64,000 nucleotides of DNA from Blasia pusilla (lineage: Eukaryota > Marchantiophyta > Marchantiopsida > Blasiales). Positions 32,829 through 44,046 of the stretch are shown here, in pieces. The notes under the pieces were generated by a model. It saw only the letters and a list, made by a program, of their open reading frames with translations, was not told the DNA's origin and did no database searches. Both the position numbers and the translations under genes were made by a program. The stretch spans positions 30,876,001-30,940,000 of the forward strand of contig CM114273.1 of the NCBI GenBank assembly GCA_050084515.1. Reading direction: 5' to 3'. The first letter of the stretch is position 1; every line of letters starts with the position of its first letter.

Positions 32829-33190
32829 TTGGAAGAACGGGGTAGTGCGAGCAGTAGTAGTGGTGTGACACGGAGTGGAGTGAGATACCGAGGGATTACC
32901 CATGAGGAGCTACCTCGACATCCATCCGTGGCTGGATCGTCATCACTAGACACGGGGTCTGTTGACGAGATCACAGACAGAGACAGTAGTACTTGCCAGG
33001 AGATGGACGACATGGGCCATCGGGGCATGCGTCGTTTCTCTAGTGCAGTGGGCACCATCGACTTAAATGATTTTATCCAAGAGTTCGACACGTGGTGCGA
33101 CTTCTAGGAGATACGGACCCCGACACGGTTCAACCCTTTCATGGCATGGAAGGGGTTGTTCCAACACTTGGAGGGTCCTCCGATGGATAG
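32829..33190 (+). pseudogene. gag fragment (PHD gypsy family)
   Basis: An open frame of 92 codons, Ser/Thr-rich at the start, then the conserved RGMRRFSSAVGTIDLNDF and DTWCDF. A stop follows where the sister copy reads on. A few further codons of capsid homology continue to about 33190, where the copy is truncated. Confidence 0.85.
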
Positions 33191-33199
33191 ATAATCAAA

Positions 33200-33520
33200 A
33201 AATTTCTATAAATAGGAAGAAAGAAAATAGATAGATAAAATAGTCAAAAGCTGCAACGGTAGCGCATTCTCCTATGTTAAGTTATCTCTATATTTAGGTT
33301 CCATTGAAGACCTTCTATCAGCGTACACACAGACTAGGCCATTTTGTATCTTCATGATTTGTAACATATTTCAATGATTTTGTCACATTCTGTTTTCTCA
33401 CATTGAAACTTTGTATTGATCGAGGAGGAGAATTCTTATCCATAGAATTCCAAAATGTTTGGGACAACATATAATCAAGCAATGGTTGAGGGAAATACAT
33501 ACATCATAATAAGTAAGAGT
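33200..33520. other. No gene recognised
   Basis: AT-rich junction sequence between the truncated gypsy copy and copia remains. Confidence 0.4.
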
Positions 33521-33529
33521 AATTTTAAA

Positions 33530-34980
33530 TTTGTTGAACATCAAAACTAAATAGAGGTGGACATGGTAAGACATATGATGAAAGCAAAAGGTCTAATAAA
33601 AGGCTTTTGGGTTGAATATATTAATACTCTAATTTATATTCTAAATAGAAGTTCTACCATGTTAATCAAGGCATGACTCCTTATCAAGCTGACTAGTAAG
33701 GTATCATCCTTCCAACACTTAGGGACTTTTGGTATTGTCTTCCTTAAATATATTTCTAATGTGCAAAGAACCAAGCTTAATTCTAAGAGGAAGAACTGCG
33801 TCTTTATCGCATAGAGTGATGAGTCTAAAGCTTATCGAGTGTGGAATCCTTAGGCAAACAAGGTGCTTGTGAGCTATAATTTGGTGTTTCATGGGAATAA
33901 TCTAATAATAATGGTGGACATCAATAATTCATCCATATTATCTTTAAATAGATAATTAAACCACTAGAGCATACCATCAATGCTCATACCAGATCATGAA
34001 CTTCAAGAATCTAGTAATAAGAATAAATATTAGCTTGCTTTTCCATCATTTTTGTCCTACCCTAAGTGAATAAAGCAAATCTTGGATGGTAAGGATCTAC
34101 TAGTAATTGATAAGATAGGTATATATCTAAAGAAATCCAAGAGTCTATAGGAGCAACACAAACCTTTTTTACATCTTCTCAATATAGACTTAATGATTGA
34201 TCTTTTTTAAATGGAAGAACTAGAATGCTTAGATGAAGCTTTCACCATTTCTCAATTAATAGGAAGAGGTCATGGAGCTCGAGGTGCATGTGGATTTTAT
34301 TCTGAATCAAAGGAAATAAAGTTGTTTAAATAGTTAAACTTGGACTTTGATTGAGAAGTCAAAGGACATGAAGATAATTTGTGCGAATTGGATATACAAG
34401 ATCAAGTACAAATTGGACGAACTCAAAGCAAGATGGTTGAACAAGGTTATTTACAAATTAAAATATTTGATTATTTTGAGACTTTTGCACCTACTTCATG
34501 CATGATGGCTTTTTGAATTCTTTAAGTTATGGTGGGAATGAGGTGTTGGCATGTATATTAGAATGATCTAAAGTCTGTATTTCTAAATGAGAGTCTTAAG
34601 GAGGAGGTGTATGTATCTCAAGCTCTAGGTTTTGAGACACTTGGATCAACAGTGAAAGTATGTTTCCTTCATCAAGCATTATATAAGCTTAAGAAAACCC
34701 CCAAAGTATGCTATTAATGAATAGATTCTTTAGAGAAAAGGTTCTTACTAACAGTCCTTTTGACTCCCTCACAAGCAAATAAACAACATATTTTGCAAAG
34801 ATAGGATGTACATATTGATTGTCCTTTATGTGGATGATCTCACCATCATAGGAGACTACATGAAGGAAGTAGAGGAAATGAAGATAGTGTTGAAATTGAA
34901 ACTTTACACGCCAAATTTAGGTCCTTTGCAATACTGGGTTGGCCTCGAGATATAAAAACAATCAGATTAAAATTTTCTTT
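33530..34980 (+). pseudogene. Ty1/copia integrase end and reverse transcriptase remnant
   Basis: Integrase C-terminal part: MMKAKGLIKGFWVEYINTLI and YILNRSSTM (about 33570-33662), then the post-integrase KKCVFI-type and ESKAYRVWNP-type traces (33795-33850). RT: CANWIYKIKYKLDELKARWL-like traces with stops (34380-34440), FDYFETFAPTS (about 34470-34500), LNESLKEEVYVSQALGFET (34585-34645), and the catalytic LYVDDLTIIGD (34824-34856) followed by LGPLQYWVGLEI. Many stops and shifts occur, with no intact domain. The order is typical of copia, with integrase before RT. Confidence 0.8.
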
Positions 34981-36535
34981 CTTAAGAAAATTCTGCTAGA
35001 GAAATTTTGAAGTCATTCTAGATGACCGTTTGTAAGCAAGTGGTCTCACCAATGAATATTGATTTGAATCCTTCAAGGATGGATGTTTCACCATTAGTAC
35101 ATAAGAAAAATTAGACATAAGACTATCGTTCAATGTGATATTCTTGCAAATTATCTTGGCATCAGTCTAAGATTATTAATAGTTTCCTACAAACTATAAC
35201 TTGAGGGATTTTGTTGGATATTCAACATCCACTTCTAGTTTTTATTTTGCATTCTTTATGATCTCGATGAGTCCTTGTATGAGAATAAGCCTAGATTTAC
35301 GGTTTCCACTTAGATGTCGTATAGGTGGTTTATAAAGTCGAAAGTTATTAGGATGATTCAACCCAAAATTTTTATTAATAGAATTAAAGAAAATAGTTTG
35401 AAGATCCTAATTTGTTAAGTACTCTAGTAGTCAGGGAACCACAAATGTAGCACATTCTTGTATGTCGAGGTTTCTCCATCTTCAAGTTGCATTGAAGCTC
35501 TACTAAGAGTGCATGGACATACGGCGCCACTTTGTATTACAAAATTTGTTATCCATGGAATAATTTTTTCACTTTTAGTTTTCCCACATGAAACAATGAT
35601 TTTGATACAAATGAATTCAAAATACATAAACCTTAGCTTGTGATTAGGAGGAATAAATTTTAAATAAATTATTTACCACTACAAGAAGAAAATCTCTTCT
35701 TACAATATTTATTTCTATATCACTATATTTACTAAAATTTGACTCTCCAAATTATTTTGGACATTTGGAACAATTAAAACATACTATAAGAGATCTAGAT
35801 TTGGATTTTTGAGTTTGCATTTGACATTTTAACAATGGTGCCTTAGACTTTGAAGACATAATTTTAGAGTTTTAAAAATTAAAATTTTCCTCAAATTTGT
35901 GATTTTCAACCACCCACTTTCTTTAACTCTATTTTGCACAATCTTTCAAATATATATGTATCCACGTGCTAAGGTGAAGAATATGCATCTAATCACGGTT
36001 TCTTTTACACAAATGAATCAAAAGAAGTAAACAACGATACAAAACATTAAAAAAAAAATTTAAGAAATTTTATATTAGCAATGATTTAAATAAAAATAGA
36101 TTAAAAATTGTAATGAGGGGAAATTTTGATGGTACTACAAAAATAGTCACTCTCATTGAAACAATTAATTATACAATCAAATGTTTTTCTATGTGATTTG
36201 AAACCTTAATTCCTTTTTTTCATTTTCTTTCCGAAACCTCCTTACAAACATCCCCTATATATGTGGGCATCTAAATAATTTTTTTGGATTCCTTGACCCT
36301 ATGCATACGTCAATTATATTCTCTTTTGCATTGCACTCCTTGCTTTAAGGTCTATAACCATAGCAAAGTTTTAGCAAAATTCTCTATTTTTTAGTCATTG
36401 GTAGTTATTACTACAGAGTGTATTGTCTCAATCCTATGAAAAATTGAACAATGCTTCTACGAATATTCTTCAAACACAAAATTTATGTAATATATAAGAA
36501 TTAAAAAAATTCCCTACCCTATCTTACTCTCGTAT
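34981..36535. other. AT-rich, no gene recognised
   Basis: Probably the decayed 3' part and flank of the copia element. No motif, LTR boundary or RNA gene could be supported. Confidence 0.45.
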
Positions 36536-36960
36536 GAATTACTCTATGAAGAATTTGGTTTCTAATCTATACTCTTGCCACACTTTTGGTGAACCCACTA
36601 TTCCGCACCAAAATCTTAAAAAAAAAAAAAGATTATCGTTCCAAGAGCACACCAATGAGCCACTACATGAAGGATATGTCTCACATACACTCCATAGCTT
36701 ATCTCTCTTGTCAAACCATATCCATTGTCATAGTGAGAGACTTGTATTATTTACGAGGCAACAAGGATTATAGTTTTGTTTCCTTACGGAAGGAGTTTCA
36801 ATAAAGAGAATAAGCTTTCCATTTCCTTTTGGTAAACCATATTCCTCTCTAAGGAATATATCTTCTTTGGCCCAAAGGTATCAACGCCCTTCTTCTTTGC
36901 ATACTCCTCGTAAATCTTCCATATTATAGTTCAAATTAATGACGTGATATCTATCATAAT
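36536..36960 (-). repeat. LTR-like relic B3 (strongly diverged)
   Basis: Collinear but diverged likeness to bodies B1 and B2: CCAATGAGCCACTACATGAA, CTCATAC-type and GTGAGAGACTTGTATTA, AAGGAGTTTCAATAAAGAGA, and AATGACGTGATATCTATCAT at the end. It contains an A13 run at 36617-36630. Confidence 0.45.
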
Positions 36961-38715
36961 CATTACATAATTAAGTGTGTTAGAGCCCTTGCATCATATG
37001 GCAAGGCTTCACATCAAGAGCTTTAGGAGTGGTTATTATCTCTAATATGTCATATTTTTTGGGAAATATTTGTTAGCTACGATATTATATTTAATTTAAT
37101 TAGGGATCTTATTAATATGGATATATGTTGAGGACCTTAGCCCTTTCACGAAGAAAGGAAAAGAGGGATAAAGTTGAAATTATAATAAAGAAGTGAAAGA
37201 GGTAAAATGATAAATTTACAACCAAAGAAGGTCTAATAAGAAGGTTTTTTTTTAATTTTATGTTATAATTAGCGATAGACCTTTTAGCAATAAACATCTC
37301 CCCGTTCAACATTTTTCCTCTTGGATTTCCCTCTATTGTGACAAATACCTTATCTAACTAACTTAAAGTAAGCAAGTGGCCTACATATTGTACTTGCATC
37401 TACTAGTATTTTCAATAAGAGAAGGGAGGAGAGATAAGAAAGAAATTTCCATTCAGGACAGGAAGAGATAAAATGATAAAATTGTCAATATGGCAGGGCT
37501 TCATAAGGCATAGTTTCAAAGATAATCTCTTCCCCTCCCCTAAATTGAAATGAATCTAGGCTTTAGTAGAGGAGGAAAAGATCTCGTTAGAGAGAAAAAG
37601 AATAAATTTTCATCAAGGGATGGAGAGGGGAGGAGAGTATAGATAAGGGATTTGAAGACAATTGGAGAGGAAGAATAAAGCGATCCTCCTTTGACCCTCT
37701 CCATTTCTCCGATAAGTGAGGGGATGAACCCTTTTGATCTCTTTTCGAAAGAAAGAAGAATACGGAGAGAATTCATCTCCTATCTCCATCCCGAATCCCC
37801 TCTTTATGGAGGGATGGATATAGATAATAAGTGAAGGGAGGGAAGGAAGGAAGGAGGGAAGGCTTGAAGATGCGGGATGGAAATAGAATAACGGTAAATC
37901 CTCATAGAAGAGATATGAGCTTATGTTGGAGAGCCAAAGGAGATCCCTATCAATTTGTTATCGCTATATACATGATTTTTTCTTCTTATTGATGAATATT
38001 ACTTCAAAAGTATGGATATTGATGATGAGATATGCTTAATATGCTTAAATAAAAAGGTAATATGCTCAAAAATCCCAATGAAAATAAATAGAAGCATCTT
38101 AGATAATAGGAAAGTTACTTATTTAACCTTTAAGTTTGAATCGATGACTAGGAATCCAAAAATTATGCCAAAAATATAAGGAAAAATATGTCCTAAGCAC
38201 ATACATGACTTAGATCTCTAAAACCCTTTACTCTTAGTTTTCTAATAAGATGACAGAAAAAAGATCTTTGAGAAATTTTTATGTAGAAAGAAAAAAATTG
38301 TCTTTCCTATGTAACAAACGATCCCTAACCAAAATCATATTTGTCAATTGACACCAAATCAAATATCCAAATCATTTTATGTCCTCCCCACTATTGAAAT
38401 TGGTGTAAATAGGTATAAATAATACTATGAGTGTATTAAAAAGAAAAAATCCTTACAAAAGTCTCCCTTGTTGAGAATTTATCTCTTCCCCTCCCCCATT
38501 CATAATTCAATTTCATTTATCTTGCCTTTTCCTCTTGAAAACAAAACATTAAATGTTTTTAAGAGAAATCCTCCATTTTTCTGAAAAATAAAATTTTCTC
38601 TTCCCTTCCCATATTTAAATTAAACTTCATCTCTCTTCCTTGTCTCTATTGAAAATAAAATCCTCTAGAGAAAAAAACTTCTAAAACCCTACTTTGTTAT
38701 TAAAGTATTATATTT

Positions 38716-38717
<2 letters not shown>
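36961..38717. other. AT-rich, no gene recognised
   Basis: Purine-rich stretches (GAGGGAAGGAAGG near 37840-37860) and short ORFs only. Confidence 0.45.

Positions 38718-38754
<37 letters not shown>
38718..38754. repeat. (CT)n microsatellite
   Basis: 37 nt of uninterrupted CT dinucleotides. Confidence 0.97.
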
Positions 38755-38756
<2 letters not shown>

Positions 38757-39083
38757 TTTACAAAAATTAACTAATTCTTTATGAATTACTTATGATCGCA
38801 TGTTACAAGAAGAAAGTTTAACATTGTGTAAGATAATTAGATGCTAACCCAAAATGTAGAATCTCGAGAGTAGAATAGATTCAACTCTCTCCTCCCTTCT
38901 TCTCCCATATGCATATTCAATTTCGTATAAATTGCTCATGAACATGTATCATAGGAAGAAAGTTTCACATTATGTTAGATAATTAGTTGCTAACCTAAAT
39001 AATATAATAGATTCAACTTCCCCCTACCTTCCTAACTCCTAATCTATTATGGACAAGATGTTCTAGATTGCACACTAGAACAC

Positions 39084-39451
39084 CAAGGTTTCACACGGAC
39101 AAATTTCGTGTTTGTTGATATGTCAATGTCCGCGGACTTTTGTCCGTGCGGGCTCGGGTACCGCGCCCACACCCGAGTCCGCCGCGTAGATCTGTTCTGA
39201 CGGAGCTCCCACCCATTGTGTGGCCCATCACGGCCCACAACAAGCTTGTAACCAAGCCCGTAGGATGGTCCTACGGGCTTTGGGCATGCTATGCACGAGC
39301 ATGAACCCGCCCTTCGGGGGTACTGCGGGTCGTGGCGGGCCACAAAACACGTGCGGGCTCCGTCAGCCTACGTCTATGTGGAGGGTTTTGGGCGGGCTCG
39401 GGTGCGGGCCGGGCATGCCTGTGGACATGTCCGTTTCTGTGCAACCTTATG
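39084..39451. mobile_element. GC-rich TIR element, second copy
   Basis: About 368 bp of GC-rich sequence inside AT-rich DNA. Ends: CAAGGTTTCACACGGACA on the left and the complement of ATGTCCGTTTCTGTGCAACC on the right, with inner CGGACATGTCC-like strings as in 3211-11173. The flanking hexamers GAACAC at 39078-39083 and 39452-39457 form a 6-bp target duplication. It has CCCGCACCCGAG-type repeats and no transposase: a non-autonomous family. Confidence 0.75.
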
Positions 39452-39457
39452 GAACAC

Positions 39458-41699
39458 CCTATGCGTACTCCAACCATTTGAGTAAGCATTATATTTGCAC
39501 TTAAACCCTAACTATGTGTAGAGATATAAATTTTGGATGTTGAATGACACGCCTTCTCACCATCCACTTAAATAAAGGAAACAAGTCATTATCTTATATT
39601 TGGGGATGGTTAGTTGAATGTTTATGAAGGAGGGCAATTGAGTCAAACTTTGGATTTCACACATCAGAAAATAAAATCCCTTCAAGAAAATCCAACAAAG
39701 GCAATGGGCAACAAGATAATCTTATCATAAACATGAAAAGTTTCAAAGTTAGCACTAGAAACAAGAAGGATAAAATATATCTATTCATAAAAAGGCTATC
39801 CACGAGATAACCACATTCCTCCTCGTTCCAAGGGATAAGGAAATGTCGTATTGGTAGATCTAACCACATATACCCTATTGTGAATACTTGATTTTATAAT
39901 ATTTTATAATAGAAATAAGTCTAGAAATATTTCCAATCATTATTGGAATTTTTTAGTATACAAATATACATATTTAGGAGGCATTTTTATGGTAGAAAAT
40001 ATTTAAACTTAATTTTCACAGCAAGATAAATTTTCATAAAATAACCTTTAAAATATTTTATTACTTTCCATTCCTTAGTCTCAGTGGATTCATAATTTTC
40101 TTCATTTTTATTAACTATGTTTAAATAATTAAGAAATCTTAATTTATAAAAATGAGAAAAAGATCTTATTAATATCAAATTATTTAACCTGAATTTTAAA
40201 AAGCAAAAAATTTAAGCACATATCTTATCATGCAAATCATCTTTAAGAGAAATGATTGCTAACTATTTTTTCTTATAGATATCTAACACTTCGTCTCCAT
40301 CCTCTTCATAACTTTTCTTAAATCCTCTGCCTTAAAAAATAAAAAAATTATTTTTGTGAATTGGAATCTCTTCATGGTCCATATCAAGTTAGGAAATTTA
40401 TCATTCTAATAAGAATAAATATTTGTAGAGGGCTCTTCTTTCACTTGCTGGATTGCCTTCAAGATCTTATCTCCAAGAATTTATACCAAATTAAACTTTC
40501 AAGAAATTTCTGATACTCAATGTATATGTATGTAATCATAGACGGATACACAAATTATTTTGAAGTTAATCCTCTTGTTCTTCCATTTTATCTTCCAAGA
40601 AGTGTATTTTTGAGAACATTACGATTTTATTGTCAAATTCCTTGTCCACCTTGAATTTCATAGCATATTGTTGGGCAAGAGCAAGTACATATTCTACTTG
40701 CAAGCTCAAGCTTGCAAGAATAGACAAACTCTCATTGATGAGTTGATCTAGTTGTGAATTAAGGTTGGTTATGTCTTTTTAGTAATATGGTGATTTTTCA
40801 TTCTATATGATTCTATAAGTTGTAGACACAAAAGGTTCCATTATTTATGCAGCCAGAAGAATTGTCAAGGCTATATACATGTGACCAAAACCTTTATCCC
40901 TTTTGGAAGTTTTTGGGCTCTCAATTCCATGTGTCTTTTGGTATTTTCCTCAAAAGATGTGCTCATTATTACCTCGAGAACCATCAACTGATCCCCTCTT
41001 GTAATCCTTATGTTTTTCCTTGTCACCAATTGGTACTCACAATGTGTCTTACTGGCATTACAATGTGCAAGAACATTGGCATTGATATGTCCAGCTAATG
41101 TGATTCTTGTTGGATGCTCATCTCATTCGTCATTAGTGTTTGTGTCAATTTGTTATCAAGAGATTGATAACATAGCTCGTGGAGTTACTCTCTTAGAGTC
41201 ACTAGGCTTGTTGCGTCCCCCCCCCCCCCCCTCTTTGCTTGGTGAATTCTGTACGTCCTTCCCCTCATGGATTGCTTTTAGCTTTCTCGATCCTTTCCTT
41301 ATCTATACTAGTTAGCATCCATGAGCGACCGTGCAATGCACGATTCGTGAAACCCTAAACGCCCGGTTACGCCATGCGTCATACATTTCTGAGCTTAAAA
41401 TGACATGTGATGAACACTCAATTGTCGGCATTTGAAAAATGCTCCTCAAATAATAGAATATATAGATTATTATTGGAGAATGCATCTTAATTTTGCAAAC
41501 ATCTCTCCTCTTGACACATGTCTTTTCTAATTAATAAGATCACTCATTTTTTAAACCAATCACTGTAGATAAATAACTCAAATTCATACATTATTTTTAA
41601 TTAATCCTTGCATTACATGAATTAATTAAAAATAATATAAAAATTCGACACAAACTAATATTTATTTATAATAAAAAAGTGGAATTTTCCCCATTTAAA
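39458..41699. other. AT-rich, no gene recognised
   Basis: No coding evidence. Notable small items: a C15 run at 41217-41231 and an imperfect palindrome CCGTGCAATGCACGA near 41330, of a kind common at ends of small plant transposons, without a partner end found. Confidence 0.45.
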
Positions 41700-44046
41700 A
41701 AAGTAAGAAATGGTTTTTCCTAAGGGAATTTTGGTTGCCATAATGGAGTCCACTCGAGGGACCCCACTTTGGCCCGACACGAACCCCAAATATGCGCTTA
41801 CAGGTTTCGGTCTCGTGGGAAGAAGAGATGGTCGTTCGCCCCATTATAGCACAGCAGTCCGTGAAGTTTTTACAGCTACGGTCAAAGTTGAGTTCTCCCA
41901 ACCGTAAGACGTGTCAGACTTTGTCTGCTACGGCGTGTGGTTCGAGTCCAGCGTAACGTAATCCGCATTACCGGCGACGATTTGAATTAGGACGACAGCA
42001 GACGGTTTCCAGGTCGTCGTGCTTCCATTGCCGATACGGAAGTGGCACTGTAGGAAGACGCGACACAATAGGAAGCGGCAGTCCACTGCGAAAACGGGAT
42101 TTGCTCAGCAGCCGAGAGGTGACGGGATCGGGATTCGAGACTCGGGTTCGGTCGGATCCGCTCGCTCGGTGTGTATCGTGAGCGGAGCCGCTACGGAGTC
42201 GCCGCGCAGCGCAGATATTGGAAAAACCTGTGCAGACGGCACTGTCTGCGCGGGGATTCATGCGTCTGCAGGGATGGGGAAGGCGTAGGAGAGGAACTCT
42301 CGGAGTCGGAGCTGACGGAAGGAGGAGGGTGTGGCGGGCTGGACGGAGCGAGGAAATTGTGGCCGTCTGTGAGGTGGACGCTCGGATTGTGCGAGGAGGA
42401 AGAGCTAGCTGACCGGAGCGACGCCCGTGGGTGCAGGTTTCGATCGGCTGCTCGTGCGGACTCTGCTTTGGTGGCGGTAAGAATTCGCCCGCAGTGGGAA
42501 TGAGGAGATTGCGTGCTCGGCTGAGCGCGGTTTTGTTGGTCGATGGAGTTTAATTTTTAACTTTTGACCTATGATGGAGTGATTGCTTGAGGTTGACATC
42601 GTAGCGGGGGATTTGTGCGAATCAATGTCCAGAGCTCCTGGTCGTAAAGGATTCCGTTGGGAGGTAGGCTGCAAGTCCTGGATTTTGGATCGGATCGGGT
42701 GGTTTTGTCCAGTAGCTCTTCTCTTGGATGTTTGGCGGAGGTCTCCAGTACGGTGCACTCTGCGAGGACACGAATTGTCGGATGGTTTCAAAGGGATGCT
42801 TTTGTGTTTCAGGGATCATGGACAGGATGGGACGGGTGGGAGTAGAGTACGTAGAAATCTGGTAGTGCGCTCGAAGATTTGTAGAATCTGATTGTTGGAA
42901 GTTTTCTCATCTGGGAAGAGTCCGCATGTCATCAGCGCAGGTCCGGGTTTCAGCTTTAACGAGAGGATTCTTGTTTACGCGTCGCAATGGGGCACTCCGT
43001 ATTTGAGGTACTAATTCATCTTCGCGCCCATCAATGAATCTTTTGTGCTGGCGAACGTGGGGAGATTGCAAATGCATCCTAGCCGCGGTGAAAACGTTAG
43101 TACGAGTGTCACCACCGACGAGTGGCAATTCTTCCGGGCTCCCAACCTAGAACGAATTTTAGCTAGACGATACATCAAATAGGCTACAAATCCAAACCCA
43201 TCTTCAATTCTTAAGGCTAGCTTGTCTCGACCCTGAGATGGATGCAAAAGGGGATGCTTGGATTGCAGGCTTCTATGCCTGGTTCCAACCGCCACTTACG
43301 CTGGCAAAACTCCTTTGGTGGAATGCATAGACTTACCCATACGTATCACCTTTTTTCATTTTGAAATGTCCTGAAAGACTGCAGGCCTTGTTCATCACAT
43401 GGCCTCCTTAACCGAAATAAGAGACTCCTTCGGTATCCAGTCTTCAGCAATCAGAATTGACATTTCGTATTCTTTGCCGGACCAGTTTCGATAGAGACAA
43501 CTTAGTGGCTTACTCGGCGTCGAGCACAGAGATGGCAGCGTGTGATGTCCGTGCATGTACTACAGGTACTTGGGACAGTTTCTTGCTTCCCTTTGACCTA
43601 AAAGATGCGGAACAGCGGAGTCAATTAAGCGAACAAACTTTTACATCGATGATGGCAGGGACCCGGGAGGTATCCTAGACTGCCAGACAATTAATTCTTT
43701 CGCATGGTTCAGTACTGGATGCATCGTTTTCGTTCCACACAGGTGGTCTGGACGAATTATGTGGAAACTCAGTATTCCCCGAGTGGGGGGCTCTTGAAGA
43801 CACACTTGGACTGGCGAAAAAGGTGAAGCCGGCTCAAGGAACTTTTCGGCCCGTCTTCTTGTGCACGCACGGTGTACTCGTAAAGCCACGACGATGTACT
43901 TCCTTTCCGACGCGAAACCGGGGAGAGAGGTGTACATTATTAGCAACTTTCCTTAGCCGTATTGGCGGTTCGAAATTGCTAGGTGGTTAGAAGAACCTTA
44001 ATGCCTTTCACCTTGCGATCCCTGGAAATTAAGGCCGATACCTTTA
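41700..44046 (+). promoter_or_regulatory. Upstream region of the GDT1-like gene
   Basis: A clear rise in GC and CpG content from about 41,900 to 42,550 suggests promoter or first-exon sequence. A good donor GGCG/GTAAGA at about 42475 could end a 5' untranslated exon, leaving a ~1.5-kb leader intron. No coding exon could be supported here, and no TATA box was convincing. This is inference from composition only. Confidence 0.35.

Larger units (their letters stand above)
30415..33190 (+). mobile_element. Second, truncated copy of the PHD gypsy element (LTR to gag)
   Basis: LTR body 30415-30896 (starts TGTCACATCTGAGTAGCC, inverted match to 20817-20336), a leader of about 1.9 kb, then gag from 32829 with GHRGMRRFSSAVGTIDLNDF matching the gag at 27557. 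The match ends near 33190, just after a GGATGGA string, where AT-rich sequence begins. The two copies are head to head, 5' ends facing, around the DUF7869 relic. Confidence 0.85.

Noticed and set aside
41325-41345. Palindrome CCGTGCAATGCACGA as a transposon end
   Set aside because: No partner end or target duplication was found within several kilobases.
42019-42891. Several ORFs of 90-130 codons upstream of the GDT1-like gene
   Set aside because: High-GC promoter or leader sequence opens frames on both strands; no homology or splice linkage to the gene could be shown.
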